This document shows, piece after piece, positions 46,682-55,754 of a stretch of DNA of 64,000 nucleotides. How positions within the stretch are numbered: position 1 is the stretch's first letter; the number at the start of each line of letters is the position of its first letter. The notes beneath the pieces are model-generated. The model made no database searches. It worked only from the letters and a program-made list of their open reading frames with translations, and had not been told where the DNA came from. Both the position numbers and the translations under genes were made by a program. The DNA is taken from contig JBDRUV010000002.1 in assembly GCA_039801505.1 (NCBI GenBank), forward strand, positions 248,001 to 312,000, written 5' to 3'. The DNA comes from a candidate division WOR-3 bacterium. GTDB lineage: Bacteria; Hydrothermota; Tepidihabitantia; Tepidihabitantales; CAIPLT01.

Positions 46682-47515
46682 TTACGAGTTTAAGAGTTCT
46701 TTTAAGACCTCAGATTCTGTGGTATATTCGGGATAATGCTCGTAGATATATTTTAAGAGTTTTTTAAGTGACACACTACTAAAACTGGCCTTGATTTTTC
46801 TAAAGCCTACGAGGATCTCCGGATCCTTTTTTTGACACCACCGAGCCAGAGCCTGGGCGTATTTTAGACCGGTCTCGGTCAGGGTATAGATGGTGCCTTC
46901 ATCTAGATACGAGGCGTTTAGGGCTGAGGGTGATTTCAGGGTTGGTCTTTTATACCGATACTTTGTAGCGTTAATTAGCCCGGCTAATTGTAGCACCTTT
47001 AAGTCCTCATAGATCTTCGGCTCAAATGGTCCAAGTTTATATGGCACAAATTGATAATAATTCTTCACTAGTTTGGCCAGATCGGTGAGCTTGGAGAGCA
47101 AAAATAACGACTTGACGATTCTGGTGATGCCCCGAATGCCTTCAGCCACTTGAGCACGATAACCTTTCACATACAGCAAAAGCAGAATATACTCATAAGG
47201 ATATCTTAAGGGCAACTGGGTTTTACTGGTGAGCTGCTTAGTGATCCTGATAAGTTTGTTAACCCTTTTAGCTAAAAGCCGCTCGACGATTTTCTGCCAG
47301 AGCTTGTCATCAGCTGCGGTAAGTTCTTGTATGCTCTGGGTTTTCAGTTTCTGGGCAAAATCTAAAAGAACCAGCTCGGTCCCAAGAAGTGATTTTAATT
47401 GATCTTGATATTCAGGATACTTCGCTAAGAGCTCTTCGGGATTGACTTTTTCACCTCGAATCAGTTTATCAATAAACTCCTGCACAATCTTATCTATATC
47501 AACTTTTTTAGACAT
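46682..47515 (-). CDS. Sigma-factor-linked soluble regulator candidate with winged-helix-like region
   Basis: 277 residues from ATG 47515, set by AAAGGAGG just upstream. Its start overlaps the end of the sigma gene by 8 nt. The N-terminus has a LIRGEKVNPEELLAKYPEYQDQLKSLL segment like the regulatory N-termini of ECF-linked kinases. Residues ~90-230 have helices plus FVPYKLGPFEPKIYEDLKVL and EGTIYTLTETGLKYAQAL, which look like a winged-helix or SocA/Panacea-like module. There is no membrane segment, so it is not a classic anti-sigma with a TM anchor. Function is inferred only from position. Confidence 0.5.
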   Translation of the reverse strand: MSKKVDIDKIVQEFIDKLIRGEKVNPEELLAKYPEYQDQLKSLLGTELVLLDFAQKLKTQSIQELTAADDKLWQKIVERLLAKRVNKLIRITKQLTSKTQLPLRYPYEYILLLLYVKGYRAQVAEGIRGITRIVKSLFLLSKLTDLAKLVKNYYQFVPYKLGPFEPKIYEDLKVLQLAGLINATKYRYKRPTLKSPSALNASYLDEGTIYTLTETGLKYAQALARWCQKKDPEILVGFRKIKASFSSVSLKKLLKYIYEHYPEYTTESEVLKELLNS

Positions 47516-48107
47516 TGTGTTTGCCTCCTTTGACCTCAAATTTTACTAAGGGATATTTAGCTGAATAATACTTCCAAAACTTCTTTTTGGCCCGGCGTAG
47601 CTGATACTTTATCTGCTCAGGCGACTTACCGGTAAGTTCTGAGAGCTCGCTTATGGTTAGGGCCAGGCAGTATCGCTGATAAATGAGCTTCTGCTCTTCA
47701 GCACTTAATTTACTTAAAGCCTCGCGCACCGCAAGACTTCGGGCATCCGGATTGGGATTAGAGGCCGGCTTGGGCTCCGGGAGATTTTCCATATTTATTT
47801 TAGTAATTTGCCGGGCTTTGGTGCGCCAATATTTTCGGAGTTCATTTTGAGCAATCCGATAAAGCCAACTCCGAAATGCCTGCGGATTTTTTAAGGTATT
47901 AATTTTTAAGAGAGCCCGGCTCAAAGTCTCGGCTAATAAATCCTGCGCATCTTCAGGATTTGGAATGCGCGCCCGCAGATATTGATAAATCTGATGCTTG
48001 TATTTGTCATATAAAATCCGAAAGGCCCCTAGCTCGCCAGCTTGGGCTTTCTTGATAGTTTCTTGGTCGTGATTATTTAGCACTATCGGATTATACTTCA
48101 TCGTCAT
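47508..48107 (-). CDS. ECF-type RNA polymerase sigma factor
   Basis: 199 residues. Region 2 (~15-95): FRILYDKYKHQIYQYL, EDAQDLLAETLSRAL and AFRSWLYRIAQNELRKYWR. Region 4 (~130-185): LSKLSAEEQKLIYQRY, TISELSELTGKSPEQIKYQLRRAKKKF as helix-turn-helix. The linker is Pro-rich. The start is either ATG 48107 or 48101. It is divergent from the C25-family gene at 48190, with 82 nt between starts, and is coupled to the next gene. Confidence 0.9.
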   Translation of the reverse strand: MTMKYNPIVLNNHDQETIKKAQAGELGAFRILYDKYKHQIYQYLRARIPNPEDAQDLLAETLSRALLKINTLKNPQAFRSWLYRIAQNELRKYWRTKARQITKINMENLPEPKPASNPNPDARSLAVREALSKLSAEEQKLIYQRYCLALTISELSELTGKSPEQIKYQLRRAKKKFWKYYSAKYPLVKFEVKGGKHNV

Positions 48108-48128
48108 AGAAATGCAAGTAAAAAAATC

Positions 48129-48157
48129 TTGACAGGGAAGATTATCTGATTTACAAT
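48129..48157 (+). promoter_or_regulatory. Promoter of C25-family protein and deiminase genes
   Basis: TTGACA (48129-48134), 17-nt spacer, TACAAT (48152-48157). Start point is expected near 48164, about 14 nt before the first in-frame ATG. Confidence 0.7.
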
Positions 48158-48189
48158 TTTAAGATTAAATATTGAGAATGGGGGAATAC

Positions 48190-50466
48190 ATGAAGCCCAA
48201 TAAAATTTTTTTAGGCATGACGCTAATAGTTAGTTTCTGTTTTGGTCAGGGAGCCCGCTATCTTATTATTACCCATGATAATTTTTATAATGCCATAAAA
48301 CCCTTAGCGCAGTGGAAGCAACGCAAGGGTATCCCGACCAAAATTGTGAAGCTTTCTGATATTGGCGCCTCACCTTCTAATATTACCCTGATTAAAAATT
48401 ATATCGTGAATGCCTATAATACCTGGAACCCGCGCCCAGAGTATGTGCTGTTGGTTGGAAGTGGTAGTTATCTGGCATCGGAAAATAGTAGTTATGATGA
48501 TTATTATGGAAATGTCACCGGTGATTTTAAGATGGAGTTGGCCGTAGGCCGATTTCCAGTAAGCACTATTGCTCAATGTAGTCTTCTGGTCTATAAAACC
48601 CTAGGTTATGAGCGCACCCCCTACCTGACCGATACCCTATGGTTTGGTAGAGGCACCACAATTGTCCGTGACGGTTATGATGAGGATGATACGGTCTACT
48701 GGAATGATGCTCGGTATGTGCATAACCTGTGGCGGGCGGTGCCGTATAATAAGATTGATTCGCTTTCTTCAGCACGCGGTTCTAATTCCACTAGTGTTAT
48801 GAATGCTATCAATAATGGTCGAGCTTATGTAATGTATCGGGGGACCGCAACTGTTAACTGGTATCAGCCGTTTCAAAATGTCAACCCTTCGAACTTGACT
48901 AATGGTTATAAATTACCGGTAATTGTGTCAGCCACCTGCGCTACGATGTCACTTTTCTACGACGATTATTTAGGCAACCGGTTTATGAATGCGGGCACGA
49001 CTACTAATCCCAAAGGTGCGGTAGCGTTTTTAGGCACCACGGTCTCAGCCACCGGAACTGGTCTGGCGCGACAACGCGGTGTCATCGCGCAACAGTTTTT
49101 TAAGGCAGTTTTTGTCGATGGAATTTACCGATTAGGTGATGCCTTTAAGCGGGCTAAGTTTGTACTTGATTCTTTAGCCTTGGCTGGTTATTCGCAGGTG
49201 CGTTATCGCGAGTGGAATCTTTTCGGCGATCCGGAACTGAACTTATGGACGCGCAAGCCACAACGGCTGCTTGTGAGTTGTGATACTAATGTGTTTACCG
49301 TGCCGCAAAATTATACTGTCACGGTACGCGATAATGCCACTAATTTACCTGTGGCTAATGCCTTAGTGTGTGTGATGATGGATACTTTAATCTATCAGGT
49401 TGGTTATACCAATACCCAAGGCACTATTACTTTCTTTATTAATCCCCCACGACCAGATTCAATGCATGTGACCGTTACAGCACCTAACTATGTGCCCTAC
49501 GAGAAAAACTTTTATGTGCGGTATGGGCAACTCGCCCACGACGTTGGGGTGCTTGAGATTTTAGAACCGCAGGGCACAATTCATACCCAGATGAGTGTAA
49601 CGCCGCGGGTTAAGATTCGGAATTATGGCTCGTCGCGAGATACCTTTGGCGCGACCGTAAAGATTGGTAATATCTATGAAGCCAGCGTCCAGAATATTGT
49701 GTTAGGTGCCAATGAGACTTTAACCGTAAGCTTTCCTCATTGGACACCGGTATACGGTTATTATCCGGTAATTGCCTATACTAATCTAATATCTGACCAA
49801 TATCATGGTAATGACACTGCAATTACCGGACTATTAGTAAATCGGGCCTGCGATGTGGGAGTAGATTCCATTATTTGGCCGCAAAGCTCCCATTATCAGC
49901 ATCAGCCGATAAATCCGACGATAATTGTAAGAAATTACGGCATGCTCAATCAGTCGAATTTTGTGGTCTGTTGCTCGATAATTCATCAGACCGGTAATTT
50001 GTTATATACTAGTAGTAGGCTTATACCAACCATTGCGGCATTTGATACCCTGCGTGTGGTATTTGATACCTGGATACCAAATACTTCCGGAGCTTGCACG
50101 GTAAAGTTTCGCACCGCACTGGTTGGAGATGAGAACCCGGTAAACGACTTAAAAACTACCATCACTGGAATCCTGCTTAGCATCACGGAGGAGAGACTTG
50201 GCTCACTGATTAGTAATAGATTCACGTTTGCTAGTCGGCTGATCAATAAAAATACTATTGCGTTTGAGTTAGAGTTGCCGCAAAGCACTTCCGGGCGCTT
50301 AGCAATTTATGATATTAAGGGCAGTTTAGTTAGTGAGTTAGCTTGGGGTGAGCTTTTGGCCGGTCGGAACACCGTGATTTGGAATTATCCGCGAGCTGGA
50401 ATTTATTTCGGCGTGCTTGATTGTAAGTTTGGGCGGAGAGTTCAAAAGCTAACCTTAACCCAATAA
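48190..50466 (+). CDS. C25 (gingipain-family) secreted protein with lost catalytic His
   Basis: 758 residues from ATG 48190 (ATG 48178 is possible); signal MKPNKIFLGMTLIVSFCFGQ. The C25 fold (~20-360) is clear: LAQWKQRKGIPTKIVKLSDIG, YVLLVGSGSYL, MELAVGRFPVST and VIVSATCATMSLF with the nucleophile Cys at C250. But where gingipains have Y-x-G-H-G-S, this has MYRGTATVNW, so the catalytic His is Thr (~219). It may be non-proteolytic. CARDB-like repeats follow (~450-660), then a type IX-like C-terminal domain (LAIYDIKGSLVSEL, AGIYFGVL). Confidence 0.82.
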   Translation: MKPNKIFLGMTLIVSFCFGQGARYLIITHDNFYNAIKPLAQWKQRKGIPTKIVKLSDIGASPSNITLIKNYIVNAYNTWNPRPEYVLLVGSGSYLASENSSYDDYYGNVTGDFKMELAVGRFPVSTIAQCSLLVYKTLGYERTPYLTDTLWFGRGTTIVRDGYDEDDTVYWNDARYVHNLWRAVPYNKIDSLSSARGSNSTSVMNAINNGRAYVMYRGTATVNWYQPFQNVNPSNLTNGYKLPVIVSATCATMSLFYDDYLGNRFMNAGTTTNPKGAVAFLGTTVSATGTGLARQRGVIAQQFFKAVFVDGIYRLGDAFKRAKFVLDSLALAGYSQVRYREWNLFGDPELNLWTRKPQRLLVSCDTNVFTVPQNYTVTVRDNATNLPVANALVCVMMDTLIYQVGYTNTQGTITFFINPPRPDSMHVTVTAPNYVPYEKNFYVRYGQLAHDVGVLEILEPQGTIHTQMSVTPRVKIRNYGSSRDTFGATVKIGNIYEASVQNIVLGANETLTVSFPHWTPVYGYYPVIAYTNLISDQYHGNDTAITGLLVNRACDVGVDSIIWPQSSHYQHQPINPTIIVRNYGMLNQSNFVVCCSIIHQTGNLLYTSSRLIPTIAAFDTLRVVFDTWIPNTSGACTVKFRTALVGDENPVNDLKTTITGILLSITEERLGSLISNRFTFASRLINKNTIAFELELPQSTSGRLAIYDIKGSLVSELAWGELLAGRNTVIWNYPRAGIYFGVLDCKFGRRVQKLTLTQ

Positions 50467-50475
50467 ATAAGCCCC

Positions 50476-52170
50476 GTGGCTACTTTATTTCTCTCGCTAC
50501 TTATTATTACTCAGATGCCATTTTTACCCCAATGGCTCACTCCAGAAGAGGCCGGGCGGATCTCAGAGATTGGGCGATATTATCAAGCCACCGCACCCCC
50601 AGAGGGTTGGGTTGAGACTCCAGCTGAGTTTGAGCCGGTGCGTGGTGTCTTTATTACTTGGATCTATAGTCAATCATCCTATCGGCCGATCTTTCGAGAG
50701 ATTGTGCGAGAAGTAGCTGCGGTTGCCCGGTGTTATATTATCGCCTCGGCTGCGGATACTACAAGTATTAAGAGTTATCTAATAAGTGGTGGAGTGCCAT
50801 TAGATAGTGTTGTGTTTTATGTCTGGCCATATAATTCTATCTGGATTCGGGACTATGGTCCGTGGTTTATCCGTAAGGCTGATGGAGGTGAGGGTATCGT
50901 CGATTTTATCTACAACCGGCCTCGACCGCTGGATGATACAATTCCTCGTTGTATCGGTTATCGTTGGTTTTTGCCAGTATACAGTTCGCCTCTAACTCAT
51001 CCTGGTGGCAACTTTATGGTCGATGGTCTAGGCACCGGTTTTGCTTCCAATTTAGTCCTTCAAGAGAACTCGCAATATACCCGAGCCCAGATTGACTCGT
51101 TGATGCGGCTTTACTCAGGCCTGGATCAGTTTATCATTCTACCGCGGATCAATATTGAATATACCGGGCACATTGACCTATGGACCAAGATCCTTAATGA
51201 CACCTTGATTATGGTTGGTGAATATGCGCCCGGTCATCCCAATTATACCATCTTAAATCAGAACGCTGACACCCTAACCCGGATTAAAAATCGGGAAGGC
51301 ATTAATTATCGCGTGGTGAGAATCCCCATGCCTTATTCTACCTCCTCAGCCCCGCCAACTTATCTGAACTCACTCTTTGTGAATAATAAAGTCTTAGTCC
51401 CCACCTGGGGGCTAGCTGAAGATAGTTTAGCCTTAGCGGTATATCGTAATACTCTGCCCGGACATCAGATTGTTGGTATTAACTGTCAAGCCATGTCTGG
51501 TTCTGGTGGTGCGATTCATTGTATTACGATGCAGGTGCCATCTCGTCAGTATCTTCACATTAAGCATCGCTATCTGGTTAGTGTCAGTGACACCTTAAAT
51601 CCTTATCCGATCCGGGTCCAGGTGATTAGCTCTTCAGCTATTATTCCGGAGTCGACTATGATTGTCTGGTGGCAGAAAGGTGATACAGTCCGCTATACTG
51701 AACCCTTAGTTGCCTTAAGCGATACCCCGGGCGTTTATCGGGGTTATATTCCCGCGCAGAGCCTTAATGATACTGTCTGTTATTATCTAACTTTTAGGAA
51801 TACCCAGGGCTTAAGACGGCATTCACCGAATCATGCTCCAGCGCATTATTATCAATTTGTCGTCCGTGAAGCCAGTGCGATTACTGAGGCTGCGGCCGGT
51901 TATATCTTAGGTGCCTATCGGATCTATCCATCACTTACTAAGAGCCGGTTAAATCTCGCGCTTAAGATCGATAAACCCGGTCCGGTTCAGATCGGATTAT
52001 ATAACATCTTGGGTGCTAAAATTACCACTGTTTATGATGGCTGGTTGGAGCACGGGATCTATAATTTTGATTTTGACTTCAAGCGCCAAAGGCTACCGGC
52101 CGGCAGTTATATCCTAAGAATTGTAACCCCAGAAGAGATCAAGACTAGCCGCATTGTGTATCTCCGATAA
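50476..52170 (+). CDS. Secreted peptidylarginine deiminase-like enzyme (PPAD type)
   Basis: 564 residues from GTG 50476; signal-like MATLFLSLLIITQ. The guanidino-modifying domain has every catalytic residue of Porphyromonas gingivalis PPAD in order: D126 (WIRDYGPW), H232 and D234 (TGHIDLWTK), N298 (YLNS), C349 (SGSGGAIHCI). In PPAD these are D130, H236, D238, N297 and C351. An Ig-like stretch (~380-460) and a type IX-like C-terminal domain (QIGLYNILGAKITTV, LPAGSYILRIV) follow. PPAD citrullinates C-terminal Arg; agmatine deiminases share the fold but are cytosolic. It lies 9 nt after the C25-family gene. Confidence 0.82.
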   Translation: MATLFLSLLIITQMPFLPQWLTPEEAGRISEIGRYYQATAPPEGWVETPAEFEPVRGVFITWIYSQSSYRPIFREIVREVAAVARCYIIASAADTTSIKSYLISGGVPLDSVVFYVWPYNSIWIRDYGPWFIRKADGGEGIVDFIYNRPRPLDDTIPRCIGYRWFLPVYSSPLTHPGGNFMVDGLGTGFASNLVLQENSQYTRAQIDSLMRLYSGLDQFIILPRINIEYTGHIDLWTKILNDTLIMVGEYAPGHPNYTILNQNADTLTRIKNREGINYRVVRIPMPYSTSSAPPTYLNSLFVNNKVLVPTWGLAEDSLALAVYRNTLPGHQIVGINCQAMSGSGGAIHCITMQVPSRQYLHIKHRYLVSVSDTLNPYPIRVQVISSSAIIPESTMIVWWQKGDTVRYTEPLVALSDTPGVYRGYIPAQSLNDTVCYYLTFRNTQGLRRHSPNHAPAHYYQFVVREASAITEAAAGYILGAYRIYPSLTKSRLNLALKIDKPGPVQIGLYNILGAKITTVYDGWLEHGIYNFDFDFKRQRLPAGSYILRIVTPEEIKTSRIVYLR

Positions 52171-52177
52171 CCCCCCA

Positions 52178-53317
52178 TCAGTCCCCCCACCGTCTAGTCC
52201 GGCGCTTAAAAGCCTCCTCATAGGCGAGAGTAAGATTAAGTGCCAGGATATTTTCCTTTACTAGTTGGCCTTTTCTTTGGGCTAAAGTGATGGCATAGTC
52301 AATACCGCCAAAATTCCGGATTATAATTCGATTACCCAGCGTGAGTCCATATTCAATAATCCGGCGCTGGGCGCGGTCTTTTAGATACCACCGATAATAA
52401 TAGCCACCGGCTCGAATTGGATAACATTCCTTGAAGAGATATTCAAAGCCGCCTGATAGCCGTAAGCTATAAGGATAATTGAGGGGCTGACCATTTATCG
52501 TAGCCCGCGACCAATCCCGGAGATAACTTTCCAGAAAAACTTTAACTAGCATCGCCTCGTAGCTGATACCAACACCAATAGCCCGGGGTAGTTTAATCCG
52601 AATACTGTCATTAGTGTTGACTATGGTATTATGACTAATAATCTTTTCTTGGACATTAAGGGTCAAGAGTTCTTCGAAGAGCAGACCTAGGCTGAAATGC
52701 TGATAAGAGCCGGCAACACCAACTCGTAATCTTTGACCAGCATACGAGTATAATACTGTATCTGAGGTGAGATAACTACCACCTAAGATTTCAAATCGCC
52801 AATCCTCAAGGCTTGAACCTATGAGCCGACCGTACTCGAAGCCGACCCGAAACATCTTGGGCAGCAGTTCATAGCTACCCGAGCCGGAGATATTATAGAT
52901 ACCACCCAGTCCTCGGATGTGGCGTTGAGCAAAGTAATTACCTTGGTTAATCGTCTCAGAATATACCTCAAAGTTGTGATTAAATATTTCATTGAGTTTT
53001 ATACCCAGAGCCAGGCGCGGCGTTATCGGAAATTTTGCCGCAAAATATCTTGGCCGAATATCGGAGAGCAGTCGGCGTTGCGCCGCCTCTTCACCAAGCA
53101 CAAAATTATACACCAAGGTCCCGGTTAACTGGGTAAGTTTTAGACCCAGAGGCATGGCCGGGTGATCACTGGATAACACCACGAGATTACCTAAACTTTG
53201 AGCATAGGCATCATAAGTTAAACATTCTACACCTAAGCCCTTCATGGCAAAAAAGGACTGCGCCCCAAGACTACTAGCAAGACCGATGATAATTATTACA
53301 ATGATCAACGATCTCAT
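52178..53317 (-). CDS. Outer-membrane barrel-like protein
   Basis: 379 residues. Signal peptide MRSLIIVIIIIGLASSLGAQ. The mature part begins FFAMKGLGVECLTYDAYAQSLGNLVVLSSDHPAMPLG, like the conserved start of UPF0164/PorV-type proteins (a small-residue stretch and N/P-x-A-type site), and has many alternating strands (RVGVAGSYQHFSLGLLF, YSLRLSGGFEYLF). It ends in a charged tail rather than an aromatic terminal strand. It is adjacent to the DNRLRE-like lipoprotein. Confidence 0.55.
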   Translation of the reverse strand: MRSLIIVIIIIGLASSLGAQSFFAMKGLGVECLTYDAYAQSLGNLVVLSSDHPAMPLGLKLTQLTGTLVYNFVLGEEAAQRRLLSDIRPRYFAAKFPITPRLALGIKLNEIFNHNFEVYSETINQGNYFAQRHIRGLGGIYNISGSGSYELLPKMFRVGFEYGRLIGSSLEDWRFEILGGSYLTSDTVLYSYAGQRLRVGVAGSYQHFSLGLLFEELLTLNVQEKIISHNTIVNTNDSIRIKLPRAIGVGISYEAMLVKVFLESYLRDWSRATINGQPLNYPYSLRLSGGFEYLFKECYPIRAGGYYYRWYLKDRAQRRIIEYGLTLGNRIIIRNFGGIDYAITLAQRKGQLVKENILALNLTLAYEEAFKRRTRRWGD

Positions 53318-54436
53318 TTAGAACCTACCTGGCGGGGCAGTGATATAACCAATTTTTAATCGGACCGATGGCGGCTGGGGATTAATCTTTAAGCGCACGA
53401 GCCCAAAGTTTTCCGGCTCAGTAGTTAAGACGATGCCGAAGTTAGAATCAGGATTGGTCACCCAGAACTGGACTAAATTGCGCAAATCGATCACCAATGT
53501 ACTATCCTGCGAGACAATATAACTCTTTGAGGCTGACACGGTGCTAGAAAACCGCGTTAACTCTGAAAAGGGCATCGAATCGGTAACGCGCTTGGCTACA
53601 ATCTTTAAGGTATCAAAGATACTAAACTCATCTTGGATCGATAAATAGAGTTCAGCAAAAGTGATCGTTAAAGGCTCTTGAGGTAGTGAAGCGAGATTAA
53701 ACTTAAACAAAGTTCGATAGACAACGCCAGAGCCTAACCAATAATCCTGAACCCCGGGGAGATCGGCGGTAGTAATAATATGGGCATCTTCTTTTACCGG
53801 ATAAGTTTTTGTGGTCCGAGGAAATTGTAAGACCAGTTTAGCACCCTTGGAACCAAACTCTTTGGCATAGGCCACGGCAAAGCTATCGCTAAAATTTTCA
53901 GGAATAAGAATTACACCTGAGGCGTGATTAAAGAGCGTATCTAAGAGATTTAAGTTGAGATTGATCACTGTGCTCTCTGGTGTGATCGAGATTCCTTGGG
54001 CCAAGGCCTGCGGATAGAAATCACCCCCGGCACTGTCCCAGGGAACATTCTCATCCATTCTGGTCCAGGTGACAAAGGCTTCGCGCCACGGGCTTGAGGG
54101 CCGCGTCGGATAGATGCTAAACTGGACCGCTCCAGCCTGCCGCGTATATAAGATCAGCTTGGCACTGAGTAGCGAATCCAACGCAATAGTTGTATCCGGG
54201 AGATTAAAGCTTAAAAGCATCCGTGATTCGTATTGCGCATTCTTACCCAAAATAAGCATGCTGCTGGTGCCTAAGGGGATAAACTTGCGATAGGACCAGC
54301 GGCCGGTCGAGGTTGTGCCGAGCTCTAAATATTGTGGATTACCGATCGGCCGTTCCAGTTCCTCATAGCCTACCGAGTTATGCTCGCAGGCCACGGTAAA
54401 GATTATGATGAAGGCTAATAAAGCTAGCTGGCGCAT
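53318..54436 (-). CDS. Lipoprotein with DNRLRE-like domains
   Basis: 372 residues. Lipoprotein signal MRQLALLAFIIIFTVAC with Cys17. The body has two copies of a domain with S-x-L-L-F-N and W-x-x-A-x-V-T-W-like features (SPWREAFVTWTRMDENVPW and later VQFWVTNPDSNFGIVL), the hallmarks of DNRLRE beta-sandwich domains found in many surface proteins. One-base gap to the next gene. It sits directly after plsX where fabH is often found. Confidence 0.7.
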   Translation of the reverse strand: MRQLALLAFIIIFTVACEHNSVGYEELERPIGNPQYLELGTTSTGRWSYRKFIPLGTSSMLILGKNAQYESRMLLSFNLPDTTIALDSLLSAKLILYTRQAGAVQFSIYPTRPSSPWREAFVTWTRMDENVPWDSAGGDFYPQALAQGISITPESTVINLNLNLLDTLFNHASGVILIPENFSDSFAVAYAKEFGSKGAKLVLQFPRTTKTYPVKEDAHIITTADLPGVQDYWLGSGVVYRTLFKFNLASLPQEPLTITFAELYLSIQDEFSIFDTLKIVAKRVTDSMPFSELTRFSSTVSASKSYIVSQDSTLVIDLRNLVQFWVTNPDSNFGIVLTTEPENFGLVRLKINPQPPSVRLKIGYITAPPGRF

Positions 54437-54437
54437 A

Positions 54438-55436
54438 TTAGTTGTGAGCTAATTTAGTAAATTCCCAAGCGATATGCTCGGCGATATTAGTCTTGACAAT
54501 CGAGATTGCGGTGCGGATCGCATTTTTTACTGCCACCGGACTTGAACGGCCATGGCCAACGATGACCGGTTTTAATACCCCTAAGAGCAAGGCCCCGCCG
54601 TATTCTTCGTAGTTCATGCGCGAGAGAAACTCAAGCAGCACCGGCTTTGAGACCCAACGTCGCCAGCGATACTTTGATTTTGAGAGCAGATACTCTTTAT
54701 ATAGTTCACTTAGTGTTTCTGCAAGTCCTTCGCCAAACTTTAAGATAATATTACCAACAAACCCATCGCAGACAATCACATCGCATTTGCCCTGAAATAC
54801 CTCATAACCTTCCAGATTACCGATAAAATTTAACGAACTATTTTTTAATAGCCTATAGGCCTGCTGTAAGACCTCTGGCCCTTTGGTCTCTTCAACACCA
54901 ACATTTAGTAGGCCGACCGTGGGCCGAGCTTTGTTAAAGATATACTGCGCGGCAATTGAACCTAAGATTGCAAACTGATACAGATTAATTGGCTTGACCG
55001 TGACATTGGCGCCGATATCAATCACGAGCGAGCTACCCTTCGGGGTTGGGAAAAGTCCGGCTAAGGCTGGTCGATCTAAGTTCGGGATTGTGCCCAGTTC
55101 CGAGATCGCATAAGCCATAATTGCCCCGGTATTACCCATACTGATAAAGGCCTCAAGCTTATTCTCTTTAAGCAGTTCGATGCCTATGGCGACTGAGGAG
55201 GCGCGTTTGGTGCGCAGGGCATCAATTGGCGAGTCGGTCATGGTGATCACTTCCGGGGCATTAACCAGTTCGATATCCAGATTGGCTAACTGTGGGAAAT
55301 TTTTTACCAGCTCTTGCTTACCAATTGCGGTAATTTTAAGCTCCGGAAACTCAGCAAGGGCTTGACAAAGTCCTAAGATCTCAGTTTGCGGGGCTCGATC
55401 ACTGCCCATGAGATCCAGACCAATCCGAACGGACAT
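54438..55436 (-). CDS. plsX: Phosphate acyltransferase PlsX
   Basis: 332 residues. It makes acyl-phosphate from acyl-ACP for glycerophospholipid synthesis. Seen: IGLDLMGSDRAPQ at the start (usual DxMGGD...), MGNTGAIMAYA, RPALAGLFPT, VIDIGANV, NVGVEETKG, and the end GVLKPVIVGHGRSSPVAVKNAI. Gene order rpmF-plsX is conserved widely. 20 nt separate it from rpmF. Confidence 0.95.
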   Translation of the reverse strand: MSVRIGLDLMGSDRAPQTEILGLCQALAEFPELKITAIGKQELVKNFPQLANLDIELVNAPEVITMTDSPIDALRTKRASSVAIGIELLKENKLEAFISMGNTGAIMAYAISELGTIPNLDRPALAGLFPTPKGSSLVIDIGANVTVKPINLYQFAILGSIAAQYIFNKARPTVGLLNVGVEETKGPEVLQQAYRLLKNSSLNFIGNLEGYEVFQGKCDVIVCDGFVGNIILKFGEGLAETLSELYKEYLLSKSKYRWRRWVSKPVLLEFLSRMNYEEYGGALLLGVLKPVIVGHGRSSPVAVKNAIRTAISIVKTNIAEHIAWEFTKLAHN

Positions 55437-55455
55437 TTAAGCTGGTAGGCTAGGC

Positions 55456-55644
55456 TTAGCGTTCTTTTTTCTCAACCACAAGCACTTCTTGGCCATCGTA
55501 GTAGCCACAATGCGGGCAGACCCGATGCGGCAGTTTTGGTTTGTGGCAATGCGAACACTCGACTAATTTGGGTGGTTGTAATTTCCAATGTGTGCGGCGT
55601 TTTCTTCCCCGTTGTCGGGAATGTCGGCGTTTTGGTACCGGCAT
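55456..55644 (-). CDS. rpmF: 50S ribosomal protein L32
   Basis: 62 residues: MPVPKRRHSRQRGRKRRTHW, then a C-x2-C ... C-x2-C zinc ribbon (CSHCHKPKLPHRVCPHCGYY). AAGGAGG lies 7 nt before ATG. It leads the rpmF-plsX operon. Confidence 0.96.
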   Translation of the reverse strand: MPVPKRRHSRQRGRKRRTHWKLQPPKLVECSHCHKPKLPHRVCPHCGYYDGQEVLVVEKKER

Positions 55645-55693
55645 TTAGGCCTCCTTAATTTTAAGTTTAATAGTTTTCATAGCTAAATAATAA

Positions 55694-55721
55694 ATTTTAC
55701 CAATAAAATTCTAAATGTCAA
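55694..55721 (-). promoter_or_regulatory. Promoter of rpmF-plsX operon
   Basis: Minus strand TTGACA (55716-55721), 16-nt spacer, TAAAAT (55694-55699). A leader of ~40 nt follows. Confidence 0.7.
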
Positions 55722-55754
55722 TAGCACTGAGGACCGTGGTTTAAAATTCTTAAA

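Noticed and set aside
52165-52200. Possible further copy of the GC-rich repeat between convergent genes (CCCCCCATCAGTCCCCCC)
   Set aside because: It shares only C-runs and ACCGTCTAG with the family, and too few positions match to call it.
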